Positions 39,901 through 52,657 of a stretch of DNA of 64,000 nt are shown here, piece after piece; position 1 is the first letter of the stretch, and each line of letters begins with the position of its first letter. The stretch is taken from assembly GCF_028389875.1 (NCBI RefSeq), contig NC_084667.1:62412570-62476569 (forward strand), written 5' to 3'. The translations under genes were made by a program, and so were the position numbers. The notes beneath the pieces are model-generated. The model was not told where the DNA came from. It saw only the letters and a program-made list of their open reading frames with translations, and made no database searches. The stretch comes from Rhea pennata. Taxonomy: Eukaryota; Chordata; Aves; Rheiformes; Rheidae.

Positions 39901-40505
39901 AACTACTATTCCAGGAGTTTCCTACTGATGCTCAGAGATTGAGCCAAAGGTTGCAGAAACTCGAAAGCAATCCATAAGGGATTAAATTCATTTCTAAATT
40001 ATCGTTTCTGCTTTTTTCAGAAGAAAGGTTAAGCTATTAGATTTTTTTTCCTGTGAATTCATTCATGACACTATTTTATTATGTAGCTATTTCACCTTGA
40101 ATAAAACTGTTTCTCAGCTGATAACACAAGGCTTGACATTGTCCATACTGTCTACTTAGGATATGATAATGTGGCCAGACTTCAGCTATTACAAAGATGA
40201 AATAACTTTTTGCTGCTTTGTCTGTAAAGACATGACCAGTGCCCTGAAATTCACATATCCTGAATGCAAAGGAAGAAAAAAAAAAAAAAAAGAAAAGCTG
40301 AAAAAGTTTGGCTCTGTAATGGTCTGCATAAGAAGATTTATAGGAGATGCTATAATAGGCTTGCGTAGGCTAGGGCAAGAAGAAGGGTAAGTGTAAGTCG
40401 CATTAGCTGGCTGTTGCTAAGTGACTTTTCTAGCATTTGTTATAGAATTTGTACTGAATTATTATTTTCAAATTCTAATACAATCTCTCCATTTTTCCCT
40501 ACCAG
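30783..40505 (+). other. SGPP1: SGPP1 intron 1 (9.7 kb)
   Basis: It is bounded by GTACCG and by a pyrimidine-rich acceptor ending in CCCTACCAG. It holds a 22-base A run (30928-30949), a TTTG-rich tract near 32219-32256, a T-rich tract near 33717-33747, and a possibly conserved block at 34020-34510. A 146-codon open frame at 38294-38734 has no recognised similarity. I see no alternative SGPP1 exon. Confidence 0.9.
34020..34510. promoter_or_regulatory. Candidate conserved non-coding element in SGPP1 intron 1
   Basis: This block differs from its surroundings: it has little low-complexity sequence and dense plausible factor sites. Examples are TGCGTCAGC (AP-1/MAF-like, near 34147), GGATTAATGAG (homeodomain-like) and TTGATTGATGAG. 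It also contains a 7-bp hairpin, GCCCATT-catggt-AATGGGC, at 34383-34402. Conservation is guessed from texture, not measured. Confidence 0.25.
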
Positions 40506-40595
40506 TATCCCCTTATGTTTGGGCTGATTCTTGCGTTCTGCTGGTGTTCTTTGGTTTGCTGTAGTCGAATTTATATGGGAATGCATTCAATTTTG
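40506..40595 (+). CDS. SGPP1: Sphingosine-1-phosphate phosphatase 1, coding exon 2 (residues 208-237)
   Basis: This 90-bp exon is too short to stand out as an open frame. It was found from the acceptor TACCAG and the donor GTAAGA, which join in phase 0 to exon 1. It encodes a hydrophobic membrane segment ([17 protein letters not shown]) followed by SRIYMGMH (S227-H234). That is the third catalytic motif of the phosphatase family, SR, five residues, then His; H234 is the expected nucleophile. The size and phase agree with the three-exon structure known for vertebrate SGPP1. Confidence 0.97.
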
Positions 40596-43500
40596 GTAAG
40601 AAAATCATCATACTACATTTTTATTTTAATGTTGTTCTGATTTCATGTGTTTCCATCGCTTAATTCTTTTTATAGTACAGTAATTGTAGATTTTAGAATG
40701 TTGTATCCTACACAAACAGAATACTTCTGGTTCATCATTGGACAAAGTATTTTGGGGATTTTTTTTTTTTTTTTTTTTAGGAAAGTTGTAGCTTTCATAA
40801 AGGTTTTCCCTGCAATTTCAGGAGTCTTTTTTTTTTTTTTTTTTTTTTAAAAAAAGCCATTTCTTTAACACTCCAGACTAAGGTAGATGCTGAGCTGTTT
40901 TCTGGGCACTGCACTTACAAAGAGGGGCACATGTTCAACTTGTGTGGCAAGGATGGGGCCTCAGCTCAGGTGGCAATGGGCAGCTCCAGCATGAGCTATT
41001 GATCTAGCTTGTGGAAGGCTCCATGTGCAGAAGAAGGAGCATCTGAAGGGGTGGGAGGGCTGACACTGCTAGAACAGCTTTCTGATCTGCAGTGTGCCCT
41101 CACACTTTTCCAGGCTGTCCTGGAAAAGTGCAGCAATCATGTAAAAATGGGAGGAAAAATAATACTACCATCCAAATTCAGTTTAGCTCTATTTCTTTGA
41201 CTCCCCTAAAATAACTGGATATTCTGTAAAGTTTAATAGATATAAGCAGTTTGGATCAACTGTCTAGTTGGTTTCTGCACTATTGTTGTTTCTATAAATT
41301 GGTTCTTGTTTGTTAAATTTAGGATCAATAAAAAAATGTTAGTACTTGGCTGCAAACTAAAGATTAGGTGGCAGTTATGCTAGTTTCTGTATGAGTTCTT
41401 TTAAGAAATAGCTCTGCATGAGGGTCTCAATCTCACAGTAAGTGATGGCTGATGAAACCAATAGAGAAAAACGCAAACAAGTAGGTTACCAGGATTTACA
41501 GTAACGCACCTCTCTAGAATTCTTAGATCTTTTTAAAAAATCACTGATGTGTGATTGCGGTATTTATGATTGTATTTGCTTTTGTTGCATGACATAAAGG
41601 AAAATGGATTGCTGTGAGCTATACTGAAATCATCTTCAGTAGTGTTTTATTAAAAAAAAAGAGTAACTGAGTTAACATTCAGACTTTTGAGTTCTCATTT
41701 TTAGTGTGAAAAGACTAGCCTTCAGTCAGCCATTTGTAGAGTTCAGACTTCATTGCGGCATCTTTAATGCTTAAACTGTTATGGCTCCATTCATTATAAA
41801 TGAATGTAAACACCTAGAAAACTCATATAGGAATCCAGAAATGGGGAGGACAGAGTAATCTTTAAAAAACCTTAATGTTTTTCTGCAGAAGTAGTAAACC
41901 CTTAGAATTTTTTTTGTTGTCAAATTAAACTAGTATGTATTGCTAAATACAGCATTATGCTCTGATAGAAATCAAAGAACACTTTGTGTGTGTGTTTTCC
42001 TAGTAGTTTGTTTTTGCATGCTCAGTACACTGTACCTTTGTAGAATATTCAGATGAGGTGTATTGCTTGTGAAATACGTATTTGGAACAAGTTTGAAATT
42101 TTTGCAATTTCTTGGAAAAAGGCAGAAATCTTGGAGGTTAGAGAATTTTTTGAACTTCTAGTTCAATGTTAGATGCGTTCATAGTTCTGAAAGCTTGAGT
42201 ATCATAGATGTGTATCTTCCATGAAGTACTTTATACATCTCTGTCTCAGAAGGTATTACTATGAGTTGGTAACTAAACAGATCTTTTCACATACATGCAG
42301 TACTGCTTTTGTTGTTACAATGCAAAAAAAAAATTATGCTTTCAAACAAACTTAGCATATGAAAACATTTCAAAGTCTTAGAGAACAGTGTGATTTCAAA
42401 ATGAAAATGCATCTAGAAATAACGAAGTAATTCGTGCTGATGTTGATGTGTCATTTATGCGGTAAAGAAACAATAAAAAGGTAACCTCAGTGTTCATACT
42501 GGTAAGTCCTGCTTAAGGAAGAGTATCGTAGGAAGATATTTCTTTGACACATGAAGATAGTAGGAAAATTTGTCTTTTGCTTCCAGCTTGCATTGTGTCC
42601 TGACCTGACATTTAACCAAGAATTACATTTTCAAGGTATCGTAATTAGCTGTACCAACAATACCAACAAGTAGTTGTTAAGGAAAGATTTGGAGGAAAAG
42701 CAATTTTATTTAGTGTTGTGTAGTTAACAGTATGGAGTTCAAAGTTCTACTAACTAAAGCTAAGCTACTCTAGAACAGTAGGCATCATTCCAGCTTTCTT
42801 AGGAGCAAGCAGCCCCTTTCCCTTTAAAGTTCCCATACAGAAACATTTAGTTTCCAGAAAGGGCAAAGGTTTTAAAAACAAAAACAACAAAAAAAACCAA
42901 ACAAAAAACTACCCGAATGGATGTGCGTTTGAGTGCCGTGCTAATGGCTAGGATTTCACTTACCAAATATTCTAAATAACCAATTAAGAGAGTTGTTGTT
43001 GTAGAGAAACAATTAGTTATTAAAAAGAATTAAAAGAAAATCACATTGAAACACAGATTTCTGTGGTGCCCAGACGGGAAAACTGCAAGACTACAAAAGG
43101 GCAATCAGAATGCAAAACAGCTAATGAGGAAGGCCAAAGAGATTTTTGAGGATTAATTGATAAAAGGATAAAAGCTAGCACATGGAAAGCAGGAAGCCTA
43201 GTAGTGAGCAGTAAAGCTGGTAAATGAACCAAGTGTAAAAAGAGCACATGAAAACAAGGCAGCTGCAGAAGAATGATTAATTTGCATTGGCATCCACTGC
43301 AAGGTGATTAGGAAGTTCCCAAGAGAACCATTTTTTATGGAGGATAAATAGGGTGAATTGGTATTTCAAGATAAAGTCAAAGTCATGCAACAAAAGCAAT
43401 GCATCATGTAAACTAGGTTATTCATCAGTTTCATATCTGAAATCTTGCAGTTTGAGTAAATGCATTAACCATTTGTCAATCATGGTGCCTAAGGTGTGGG

Positions 43501-44438
43501 GAGGTAGGATGGCAAATGTGGCAGAGGTCAATTCTGATTTTCATACCAACCAAATTGTATTAGAGCTTTTATCAAGAACACAATTAATGGAAGTGAATAA
43601 AAATGATTCATTGAAGAAGGAGCAGTAGAGAGGTGTCACCTCCTGGCTCTTAAGGAAAAGCTGATAAGCATGTAAATGAATGTGGTCCAGTCACTAGTGC
43701 CTGGATTTCTGAAAAGCTTTCTACAAATTCATTCATAACTAAAGGTGACCAAAGTCATAGACAATTCTATACAAGTGAGTGATAACCAACAGCAGCTGAA
43801 ATTTAACGATAAAGGAAACTTCAAGATATTAAAAAAATAAATCAAGTGTTGAGCCACTAAAGTTCCCCGTTTTCCTTTAAAATTGCGCTATTGGAAACCG
43901 TTCTCCATTCTTCAAGTACTGTTTGCTCTTAAGTTGGGGTTCTGTGCTAGTCTAAGCTGCTCTAACTTCTAGCTGCTGTGGTCCTCTCCTGTCTTACCAG
44001 TTGTCCCTACCACCTCCCACTTTGTATTAGCTATGGCACTTGGTTCAGTGCTGAACTGTTCCAGCATATTAAATTGGTGGAATTTTACTTCTTTAGCTGG
44101 GTTAACTTTGTGCTGACTGTGGACTGGAATGGCCTGATTCTGGACAAGGACCTTTTTAGCCAGCAGATAGGTAGCTCTACAATTTCAGAAAAGAACAGGA
44201 ACTGAAAGCTATTAGTTTAATTTGATTATGATGCAGGTATCCTATTAATAGGTGATTAAATGCAAATTCTTACCTTATCTTTAAAATAAAAGTAGAATTG
44301 ACCTTTTACAATAAATCTGAAAAGTTGGGAATCCACAAGGGGCTTTTAGCAACAGAGCAGCTAGACTTGTCTCCATGTTAATGCTAATTTTTGAAATAGC
44401 TACGACACTGAAACCATATCTTTATCTCTCTTCAACAG
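40596..44438 (+). other. SGPP1: SGPP1 intron 2 (3.8 kb)
   Basis: It runs from GTAAGA to CTCTTCAACAG, both good consensus sites. It contains two T homopolymers close to exon 2 (40759-40778 and 40827-40848), an A/C-rich low-complexity stretch near 42870-42907, and an old LINE fragment at 43040-43860. No additional exon is seen. Confidence 0.92.
43040..43860 (+). mobile_element. Degenerate CR1/L3-like LINE fragment, plus strand
   Basis: The clearest evidence is at 43701-43736, where one frame reads LDF, a stop, then KAFYKFIH. This is a decayed form of the reverse-transcriptase motif LDFxKAFDxVxH. Upstream, GGGCAATCAGAATGCAAAA, AGGCCAAAGAGATTTTTGA and GATGGCAAATGTGG occur in the order expected for the linker and early reverse-transcriptase region of CR1/L3 elements. 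Stops and gaps are frequent, so it is a fossil. Its orientation is the same as SGPP1. The outer boundaries are approximate. Confidence 0.62.
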
Positions 44439-44990
44439 GATGTTATTGCTGGATTTCTGTATGCTATTCTCATCTTGGTTATCTTCCATCCAGTTGTGGA
44501 CCTGATTGATAACTTCAACTTAACTTACAAATATGCACCATTAATTATCATCAGTCTCCATTTAGCCCTGGGCATCTTCTCTTTCACTCTAGACACCTGG
44601 AGCACATCACGAGGAGACACAGCTCAGATACTGGGCTGTGGTGCTGGGGTAGCTTGTGGCTCTCATGTTAATTACGTACTGGGTGTAAACCTAGATCCTT
44701 CTCCCGATATGTTACCTTTATCTCTTTCCTCTCTCACTGTGACTGTGTTTGGAAAAGCCATATTGCGGTTGTTAATTGGAGTAGTAATTTTGTTATTAAC
44801 AAAAATAGTGATGAAAAAAGCCACTATTCCACTAGCATGTAAAATATTCCGCATACCACACAGTGATGTACGGAAAGCAAGACAGCGCATGGAAGTTGAG
44901 CTTCCCTATCGCTATATTACATACGGAATGGTTGGATTCTCCCTCATGTTTGTTGTCCCTTGTCTCTTCCGGTTTATTGGTCTGTCTTGA
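44439..44990 (+). CDS. SGPP1: Sphingosine-1-phosphate phosphatase 1, terminal coding exon 3 (residues 238-420)
   Basis: The exon begins after TTCAACAG at GAT (D238) and continues in phase 0 from exon 2, so that [11 protein letters not shown] joins DVIAGFLY as in other SGPP1 proteins. It encodes four or five further hydrophobic segments, including [10 protein letters not shown]-like and [15 protein letters not shown] stretches. It also encodes the conserved family segments [14 protein letters not shown] and [18 protein letters not shown] near the C terminus, and ends with TGA at 44988-44990. No frameshift or premature stop is present, so the gene appears intact. The close paralogue SGPP2 is the main alternative; the N-terminal [17 protein letters not shown] block and the synteny favour SGPP1. 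Confidence 0.97.
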   Translation, partial: DVIAGFLYAILILVIFHPVVDLIDNFNLTYKYAPLIIISLHLALGIFSFTLDTWSTSRGDTAQILGCGAGVACGSHVNYVLGVNLDPSPDMLPLSLSSLTVTVFGKAILRLLIGVVILLLTKIVMKKATIPLACKIFRIPHSDVRKARQRMEVELPYRYITYGMVGFSLMFVVPCLFRFIGLS

Positions 44991-47900
44991 TGTAGATTCA
45001 TCCCTTTAAATAGGGAGAACAGAGCTAGTTGCTTTTTGAAAAGATGCACTAGTTTACTAAGGGAAGGCAGGTGAGTTTGGCTTTAGCAGGGGTCTTCACT
45101 TTAACAGCAATACATAGCAGGCAAAGCATTTAAAGGACATTGCACATCTCTGGTATGGTATGTGGCTGGGAGTCACTTATCGATCTCTGAGAAGCGCAAA
45201 ACTCTATAAATGCGGTGTCTAGAGTTATTGCTGTAAACAAAGTGTGTGCGCGTATGTGTACCGTGAGATGCAATGAATGTATCTGAAACATCTGTCATAC
45301 TATGCCTGTATGTTTTGACAGGTATGTCTGACAGCTAATCAGAAAGCTCCATTTATGATCTGTTTGCCGTTTCATAATAACTTAGTCAAATTGTTGGACC
45401 ATAAGTAATTTGTTTTCCTCTATTTTTCCCTAAACCCTGCTTCAAGATGTTTCAGCTAATAGGCTTTTGAATGGACCAAAATTGCAATGAGATTGGATTA
45501 AAAAAAACCAAACAAACAAAAAAAAAACCCAAAACCCAAACCCTCGAACAAACAGAAGCTTTTTTCTTTAGCCCCTTTTACACAGTAAAATGTCTGATTG
45601 ATACTGGTGTTAGGTATCAATGGAGTATTCAGGTATTGTATTTTATGGTTTGATAACTGTGCCTTTCTGTTGCTAAATTAAATGCCATATATACTGTGAT
45701 ATAAAAATGATTCATTTTATTTTAATCATACACAATTAGGTAGATATTTTCAAATGCTAGATTGTCCACATTACTGGCACAGTTAAAGTTAACCAGAATA
45801 TTCAGTTTAGACTGTTTAAGATTGCATAAATAAAATGGCCCAAGAATTGTGTCCTTAGGCTCAAAAGGATGTGAATGGACAATAATCCTTTTTGTAGGTA
45901 TTTTTTTAATGTGCATTGTAAGTTACTGGTAGAGGATATATTTTTCTGTGGATTGTTTATACGGTGGACAGATGTTCAAAATTAATTATCTAAAAATATA
46001 AACAATAAAAATACCCAACCTACTAAGAAGTGGGCTTCACATTATTATTCCAAAGAGATTTAGAAGGACCGTTGTATTTAGAGATGTGCTTAGATTTTCT
46101 AAGCGTAGTTCTAGAAAAATTATATGTATTTTTATTCATTAACATACTGTATTTTAAGATGAGAATCACTTTTACCCAGTTTAGATAGCTATAAAACAAA
46201 ATAATGATCAAATTAAATTGTTGATCATTTTGATAGGCAGATCTCAACACTCAAAAGACAGTGTTGTCACCGCATAAATAGTTTATGCGTATCTAGGTTT
46301 TATTGAATAATAATGCACTTTCAACTTTTCAAGTTCTTTTTCCGAGTGAGGAGTAGGGTGTGATCCTTGAACTATAATTTCTTGTGCCTCTATTTTGAAT
46401 TTAATTTTGTTTGTGTATTTTTTTGATTACCTAAGCTGCTGTTTCCATGTTAGACAGTATCTTATTACAGCATTCTGATAAGACATGAATTACTTAGTTT
46501 TGTATCAGCATTTTTTCAGGAAAAAACGTAATTTAATTAGGAAGTCTAGTGAATAAGTTAGCTAGAATACAAAGCTTACATTTTTGCAAGAAGTACTTGG
46601 AATTGGAAGTTTATAGTATTGGAGATACGAGCTCCAAACTCTTGTTAATATGTAAATGAACAAAATTAACTTATCTCTTTCCTCCTTAAAGCAGTCAAAG
46701 TTATGGTACACTTGCATTAGAAGATGCAAAAATCTGACTTTTCTGATGTGCATTTAGAATGCACTGTTATGAATGTACTCAAAAGAATTGAGTGTTATAC
46801 CACTTCTGTAGTTGAAGAGATCTGATCTTACAGAAAAATCAAATATAAAAATACATACTGAAAGAAGTTAACCATTTTCTATCTGCTCCTTTGTTGCAGT
46901 TTTTACGCTGAGTGTGTAGTAAATCAGTTTTCAAGGTTTTGAGGGAGGGATTTCCACCGATACAGCTTTGCACACTAACGTAGAGGCTGAATAAATAACT
47001 GGGGAGCTGGTATACAAAAAGGCTTTTTAGTTAAAGCCCTGAGCAGGTACTGTAGTTCTAACAATATTAATTAAGTCTGAAGACTAGGGAAAATAATACT
47101 AATGGGATGACTTTTTCTGAAATTTAGGACATTTTCCTTAAACATCCTAGCTTTACGCTTTTTAGGGAAGAATGTTTAAATTGTAGCACAGAAGGAAGAG
47201 TTGAACAAAAATAATTTTTAAGGTACGTATTTGCTGTTAAGACTTTTAGGAACTTTAAGTTTACAGCATAGGATTGTTCTTAACGCTGTATTTTATAGCT
47301 GTCATACTATTAATGGAAAAGATACTGTGGAAATTTTGGAATGGGTGAAAATCATATGCAGTCATGACTTTCAGCAGACTATAGAAAATTGCACTGTAGC
47401 TCATTCTATTATTATATATATATATAAAAATATATATTTTATATTTTTATATGTTACATTGGGTAACTTCAAAATATCATGTCCTATGTACCATATAATG
47501 TAGTCTGCAGGAAATGTATATCAGAGTATTGGTTTATAGATCACCTTTACAACCGTGTATCTCAATTGCAACTACTCTACTGAAGTTTACATGAATGAAG
47601 TTTTACTACTCTATTTTCATCTTCTGTAAGAGGCTAGGCTTTAGAGAGCAGTTTAGCACAAAATATCATGCAATATGAATACTCTTATGGAACAGAGGAA
47701 AAAAAGGCAGGAATGCAAAAACTTAAAATCCATCTCTAAATACACACCAAGATTTCTATTTTAGTATATTTTTGGTTAATAGTATCTTAAGATTTCTTCA
47801 CATCAGTCGTAACAAAACAGTCAGTAAAACTTGAGCAGTTTCTTTGCCCTAAACTACTACTAGAGTTGAATGTGTTTGTAGCGTGAACATCAGCTGGTAC

Positions 47901-48454
47901 CAAATTATTTATAAATAAATTTAACATAGCTTTAAGAAGGTAGTTAAATGTCGTCTTAGAAGGATAACACACTTGAAAGGTTTTATGAGGCAGTGCAGAA
48001 ACAATTATTCATGTATCACTGTTACTGAACTTTCTCAGTTCTAGGTTGTATAGTTCTAAAAATAGAAATAATACTATTTTATAGAAGCAGATATAGATGC
48101 ACATTTATTACAAAAAGGTATGAACAATGTTTGTCTTATACTGTATGCAATATAAAACTGAAACTAATGATAGCGTAGAGCATAGAAAATTGTTTTCCAA
48201 AAGGCTGGAGAAACCGTAATTAGTCTTAGATACCTGCCTTAAACATAAGAACAGGACTTTTTTCTGATCTGGCACTCAAATAGGACTAACATGCATTGCA
48301 TTTTGGGTATATCTTTAAAATTGTTATTTTGAAAAAAGTGGCATGTTTACATGAAAGCTATAACTTCTAATCTCTGTGCTGTAAACTGGGGTTGAAGCAT
48401 CTTTCTTCTGTATGATCGCATATGCCTTATTTATTACCTTGCAAATTAACAACA

Positions 48455-48508
48455 AAATGATGATCTCCAGAGGTCCCTTCCAACCTTACTGATTTGATGA
48501 TTCTATGA
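48455..48508 (+). mobile_element. CR1 retrotransposon 3'-end fragment
   Basis: The sequence TGATGATCTCCAGAGGTCCC, TTCCAACC, then GATTCTATGA matches the highly recognisable 3' terminus of avian CR1 elements, including the closing ATTCTATGA repeat motif. Only about 55 bp are clear. This is the strongest single sign that the genome is avian. Confidence 0.85.
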
Positions 48509-50717
48509 AAAAAAGCTATTCTAAGGTAAATTGGCAAACCAAAGGAAGCTGTATTTTGTTTGCTTAATTGGAACCTTTCTTTAAGCTTCTGGAAAAAAGG
48601 ACATTTTTTAAACGGGGTCTCTGATTTTTTTTTTTTTTAACCAAACAGTATTAATGTGTCTGGATTTTAAAAGCTATCATGTTTTCCTTTGCTATTATAT
48701 TTTACTATTTCTTACAGTGTTTGTTATTCATTTCTTGTTTATTTTCTAGGGAGTGTCTTGAACTATTTGTAAGCAGATGCAAAAACACTGCTTCTGTAAA
48801 GATTGTCATTTTGAACTTGTAAATATTTAAGGACTGATAGTGGCTGTTGGCTGCTCAAATACATAAAAACAAACCTTGCATGCTGTAGGTAAATACATCT
48901 GTTGTGCTAAAAGTTGTTTCTATTTCAGTATTTGCTTTCTCGACGTGAAACAAGATTTTAAACACAAAATATAAAAGATACTTAACAATTCAATCATATG
49001 AGAGGGACTAGCTGCCTAACTCCTATCAATTTTGTTGAGAGTTCTGCATCTAGTTCTTCACGTCCTACGTGGAAAGTGAACCCTGCAGGTCACATCCGTG
49101 TTCTGACATGCAAATAGGCATGAGTGTGTGTGTGTGACCTGACTTGCCTTGTGAGATAGAAACGTAATATCCTTGCTTTTGAGAACTGGAGGATTGCTGT
49201 TTATAAAACCATAGTTATCCCAATTTTACAAGACTTCTGAAGGGCTTAAGTTGGGAACTGTTTCATATTAGCTGGAGTTATTTGTACGTTTACAACAGTG
49301 AATTGATGCCTTTCCCTCTGTATCATCACTCTATTGAATGACAAGATCCCAGAATAATGTCAGCAGACAGAATAAAGGGAGAATTGATTTCTTGGGGTAT
49401 TGTGACTCAACTTACTGTACTGGAATTGATTTTTGGGTTTTTTTTGTCTAATATAGCAGTAAACAGTATAATCCAGAAACATTCTATATTCTACAAGTTA
49501 CTTTGAAGAAACTTGACTTTTTTGTGGCAGTCTCACTGAATGACTTGATGCAGGCTGCTATTTTATCCAAAAGCTTAAGTAGCCTTTTTGTTTTGGCACG
49601 AATAAATAAGCCTATTTTAAAACTTAGTTTAATATTAGTCAAAACAATAGATTAGTTGGATGACTATTTTCTTCCTATGACACTTTTTGAATCAAAAGCA
49701 AAACCTCATAATTTTAAAACAAAAATCAGATATCGTGTGGCAGACAGGATATTGCCCTTTCGATGTTCTCAAAACTGCTAGTATCACATGCTGGAGATGA
49801 AGCAAATTTACTATGCATTAAAAATTTTTTTTGAACCCAGTTCTATAACAGAAGTAATTTGCATGTTGGTAAGAATCCATTTAACAAAATGAAATAAAGC
49901 AATATGTCCTTACAACATAAAATTGACTATTCCTGCAGGATCAAAGAAGAATAGAGATTACATAGGAGAATAATATCTTAAACATAGTGCTAAGTGTAAA
50001 CAAAAGCCCTATCAATTTGGAGCATTTTATTAGTACAGGAAAAACAATAACTATTTTTTTTTGGTACAGCTTTGTTAAAGTGTAATGAAAGTCAAGGCTG
50101 ATATTCCTGAAATAGAAACAAATTCTTAATAAAATTCGAGCAATGTAAATACTGTAATTTGAAAAGATCAATTCAGGAGCTAGTAACTTTTAAAATAGCA
50201 AAGTCTGAGCAGGATTTTGTACTAAATGCAATGCCACAATTTGACCTTTACTTGATTTATATGGGATCTGTAGTACAGTACAGATAGGTGTGTGTGTGTA
50301 TATATATTTTGCATGTTGGAGTTTATTTTTTTTATGTATAGGTTTTTCTTGTTACTTGTTCCCTGATTAAAAAAAAAAAAAGTGTTCATAAAACAGCTTG
50401 TCTGTACTGGTTAGGCTCTATGCTAGTAGTATTACAGGAAATAATATGGTTCTAGCCCCTAGTCTCTCAACCTCTTGGATAACTTTTTTTAATTAAAAAA
50501 ATGTTTTCAAGCACAAGCCCGGAATTAATTGAGGATCATATAACGGTGGCTGTATAACAGTGTACAACCTGATATTTAAAAATTAATACAGCTGAACTTT
50601 GTGATATTACGGTTACAGCTTTTGTACTCATTGTACACTTTCTGCAGTTGTCAATTAATATTTATACTCTCGATAACTGGTAACTGAAGTGTCTAACTTC
50701 CACTGCAAAGAGTGGAT

Positions 50718-50745
50718 AATAAACTACTGTTGGACTCAAATATGT
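50718..50745 (+). terminator. Best candidate SGPP1 polyadenylation signal
   Basis: AATAAA at 50718-50723 is followed by TATGTTCTGTC, a plausible GU-rich downstream element, which would place cleavage near 50738-50745. Alternatives are at 46004, 46990 and 49893. Confidence 0.45.
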
Positions 50746-52631
50746 TCTGTCATCTTTACCACTTCCAGTACTAAGAAGCAACATGCGGCTGGCTGCATAT
50801 CATAAAGGTAAACCATTGATCAGAAGAAAATTTAAGATGATTTAAGTCCTATCTTTCTATAGCTTTTCTCTTTTCTCGGTGTCACACACAGACAAGTGCA
50901 TATGGAAGCATGCTCCTGCTTGTTATCTGAAAAGAAACTTGTCTTCAGGGCAGGTGCTTCTTCTGGGGAAGAAGAAACAACTTTATGAGTTCTGAAACTA
51001 CTGAAGGTTGGATTCCAGTAGACTTATTTGATGGCTGATTTTTGGCTTACACTGCAGCTTTAGTTAAGCTGAGATAGCTCAGTCTTTTTTGAAATCAGAA
51101 TCCTTATAGAAAACAGCCAGGTGAATTGGTATCCTCTTGGGCCACCTTCCAGTAACTTCTACTGTTCTGTCAAATGTGCTTTAGAAATTGGCAACTGTGT
51201 ATTTTTTTCCAGACATATTTCATGAAAAGCTATAAATATTCAATAGTCAGTAGCATGATTGCATGAGCTTTGCTTCCTTAATAAACTGGGCTAATTGCAG
51301 AATACAGTAATCTCAAACACTAGATTTTACCATCATGGCTGATCTTTCCAAGAGGCTGTAACTGCTGTGTAGTACACAAACATGAGAAAGTATTGGTTCA
51401 TTTGCTTGCTACTTGCTTTGTAGAAGATGTCTTGCTTTAAAAGCAAGTTCCTGCTGAAAAGCCTAAGCCTTCAGTGCACTGGGAATTGCCCCCATCCCCC
51501 CCTTCATTTTGTAATATAGAATTCCCTGTGCCTAACAGTAGTGTATGAAGAACAGGTAGATACGGAGACCATTATCATTTCAAAACATTTCCTTATCGCT
51601 ACTTTAATTTTCCAGTAGCTATTTTACCCTATATTGTTGGCTTAGCTGAATGCTCTGGATTTATACAAGTGACTTAATCTGTTAATGTGCAGTAACATTT
51701 CTGGTTGAGATGGCAAATACTTAACTTACAGATGATGTGTTTCAGGTCTAAAGCAACCCAGTCTTAAAGTAAGGCTGTTCTGCTTGGTTTTCTTCTGCAA
51801 AAAGGCGGCCAAATCTTTGCTTTCTGCCACTAGGACATTGGAGTTCTTGTTTTGTATTTTCCCCTAGTCAATGTGCAGTTGAATCGAGAATACTCCAAAA
51901 AGAACTGTTAAGAGTTTCTATAACCTGAAGAAGTGTGAGCTATTTTGGCTTAGAACAGTGATTATCTGTTAACGGTAGCTAGCTACAAGTCCATCACCTA
52001 CTTTACTGAAAGGTTTTTCCTTCATCACTCTCACCAGTTACTTCTGTACAGTGGGTGCAGTATATGCCCTTCAACATGGATTGTTTTAATTACTAAATTT
52101 AGTTTTTTGTGGTGGCATTGTAACTTCTGTCTAAAAATAGTAGTTGCCACTGGTTCATTCAGATGACTTGAGTCTACTTCCCTTTCTGCGAGGGGAAAAT
52201 CTATGACAACTGTGAAATGTTGTAGGCAACTGTGGCAGAAGTTGAGTGGTGTGCATGTTAGCAACAGTTGATGTTCTAATTGTGTTTGTTGTGATAATAT
52301 TAAATAATAAAGAGTTGGAAAAGCTTTCGGTGAAGGAAAAGATTTCTCATTGCTGTCTTACCTCTTTCTAATTCTAACGCAGTCTGAGTCTGTAATCTCA
52401 GATTTGCGTTTGTAGACAGATTCAACAGTTAATCTTCTCCCCAAAGGAAAAAAAAGAATGTATTCTCACAGTTCTTTACTGTTCTTAATGTATAAGCCTA
52501 GTTCGATTTGACAGCTTGGGAGGTATAAAAGGAAGGCACGTCCGCTTTACGTGTGACTATTTAATGGATATTTAAACACTGTGTAGTATGCCTGTAGCTA
52601 TGTTCTAAAAAATGCTGTAACTTTGTTTGCC

Positions 52632-52657
52632 TTTTTTTTTTTTTTTTTTTTTTTTTT
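52632..52657. repeat. T homopolymer, 26 bases
   Basis: An uninterrupted run of T, directly readable. Confidence 0.95.

Larger units (their letters stand above)
44991..50745 (+). other. SGPP1: Probable SGPP1 3' UTR, end uncertain
   Basis: Nothing coding is seen after the stop codon. AATAAA signals occur at 46004, 46990, 49893 and 50718. The last has the best context, with a GT-rich TATGTTCTGTC about 18 bases beyond it. A UTR of about 2 kb (ending near 46990) or about 5.7 kb (ending near 50740) is therefore possible, and both may be used. The longer form would include an avian-type CR1 3' end at 48455-48508, many ATTTA motifs, an AT-repeat hairpin-prone segment near 47415-47450, and a Pumilio-type TGTATATA at 50297-50304. 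Confidence 0.45.
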
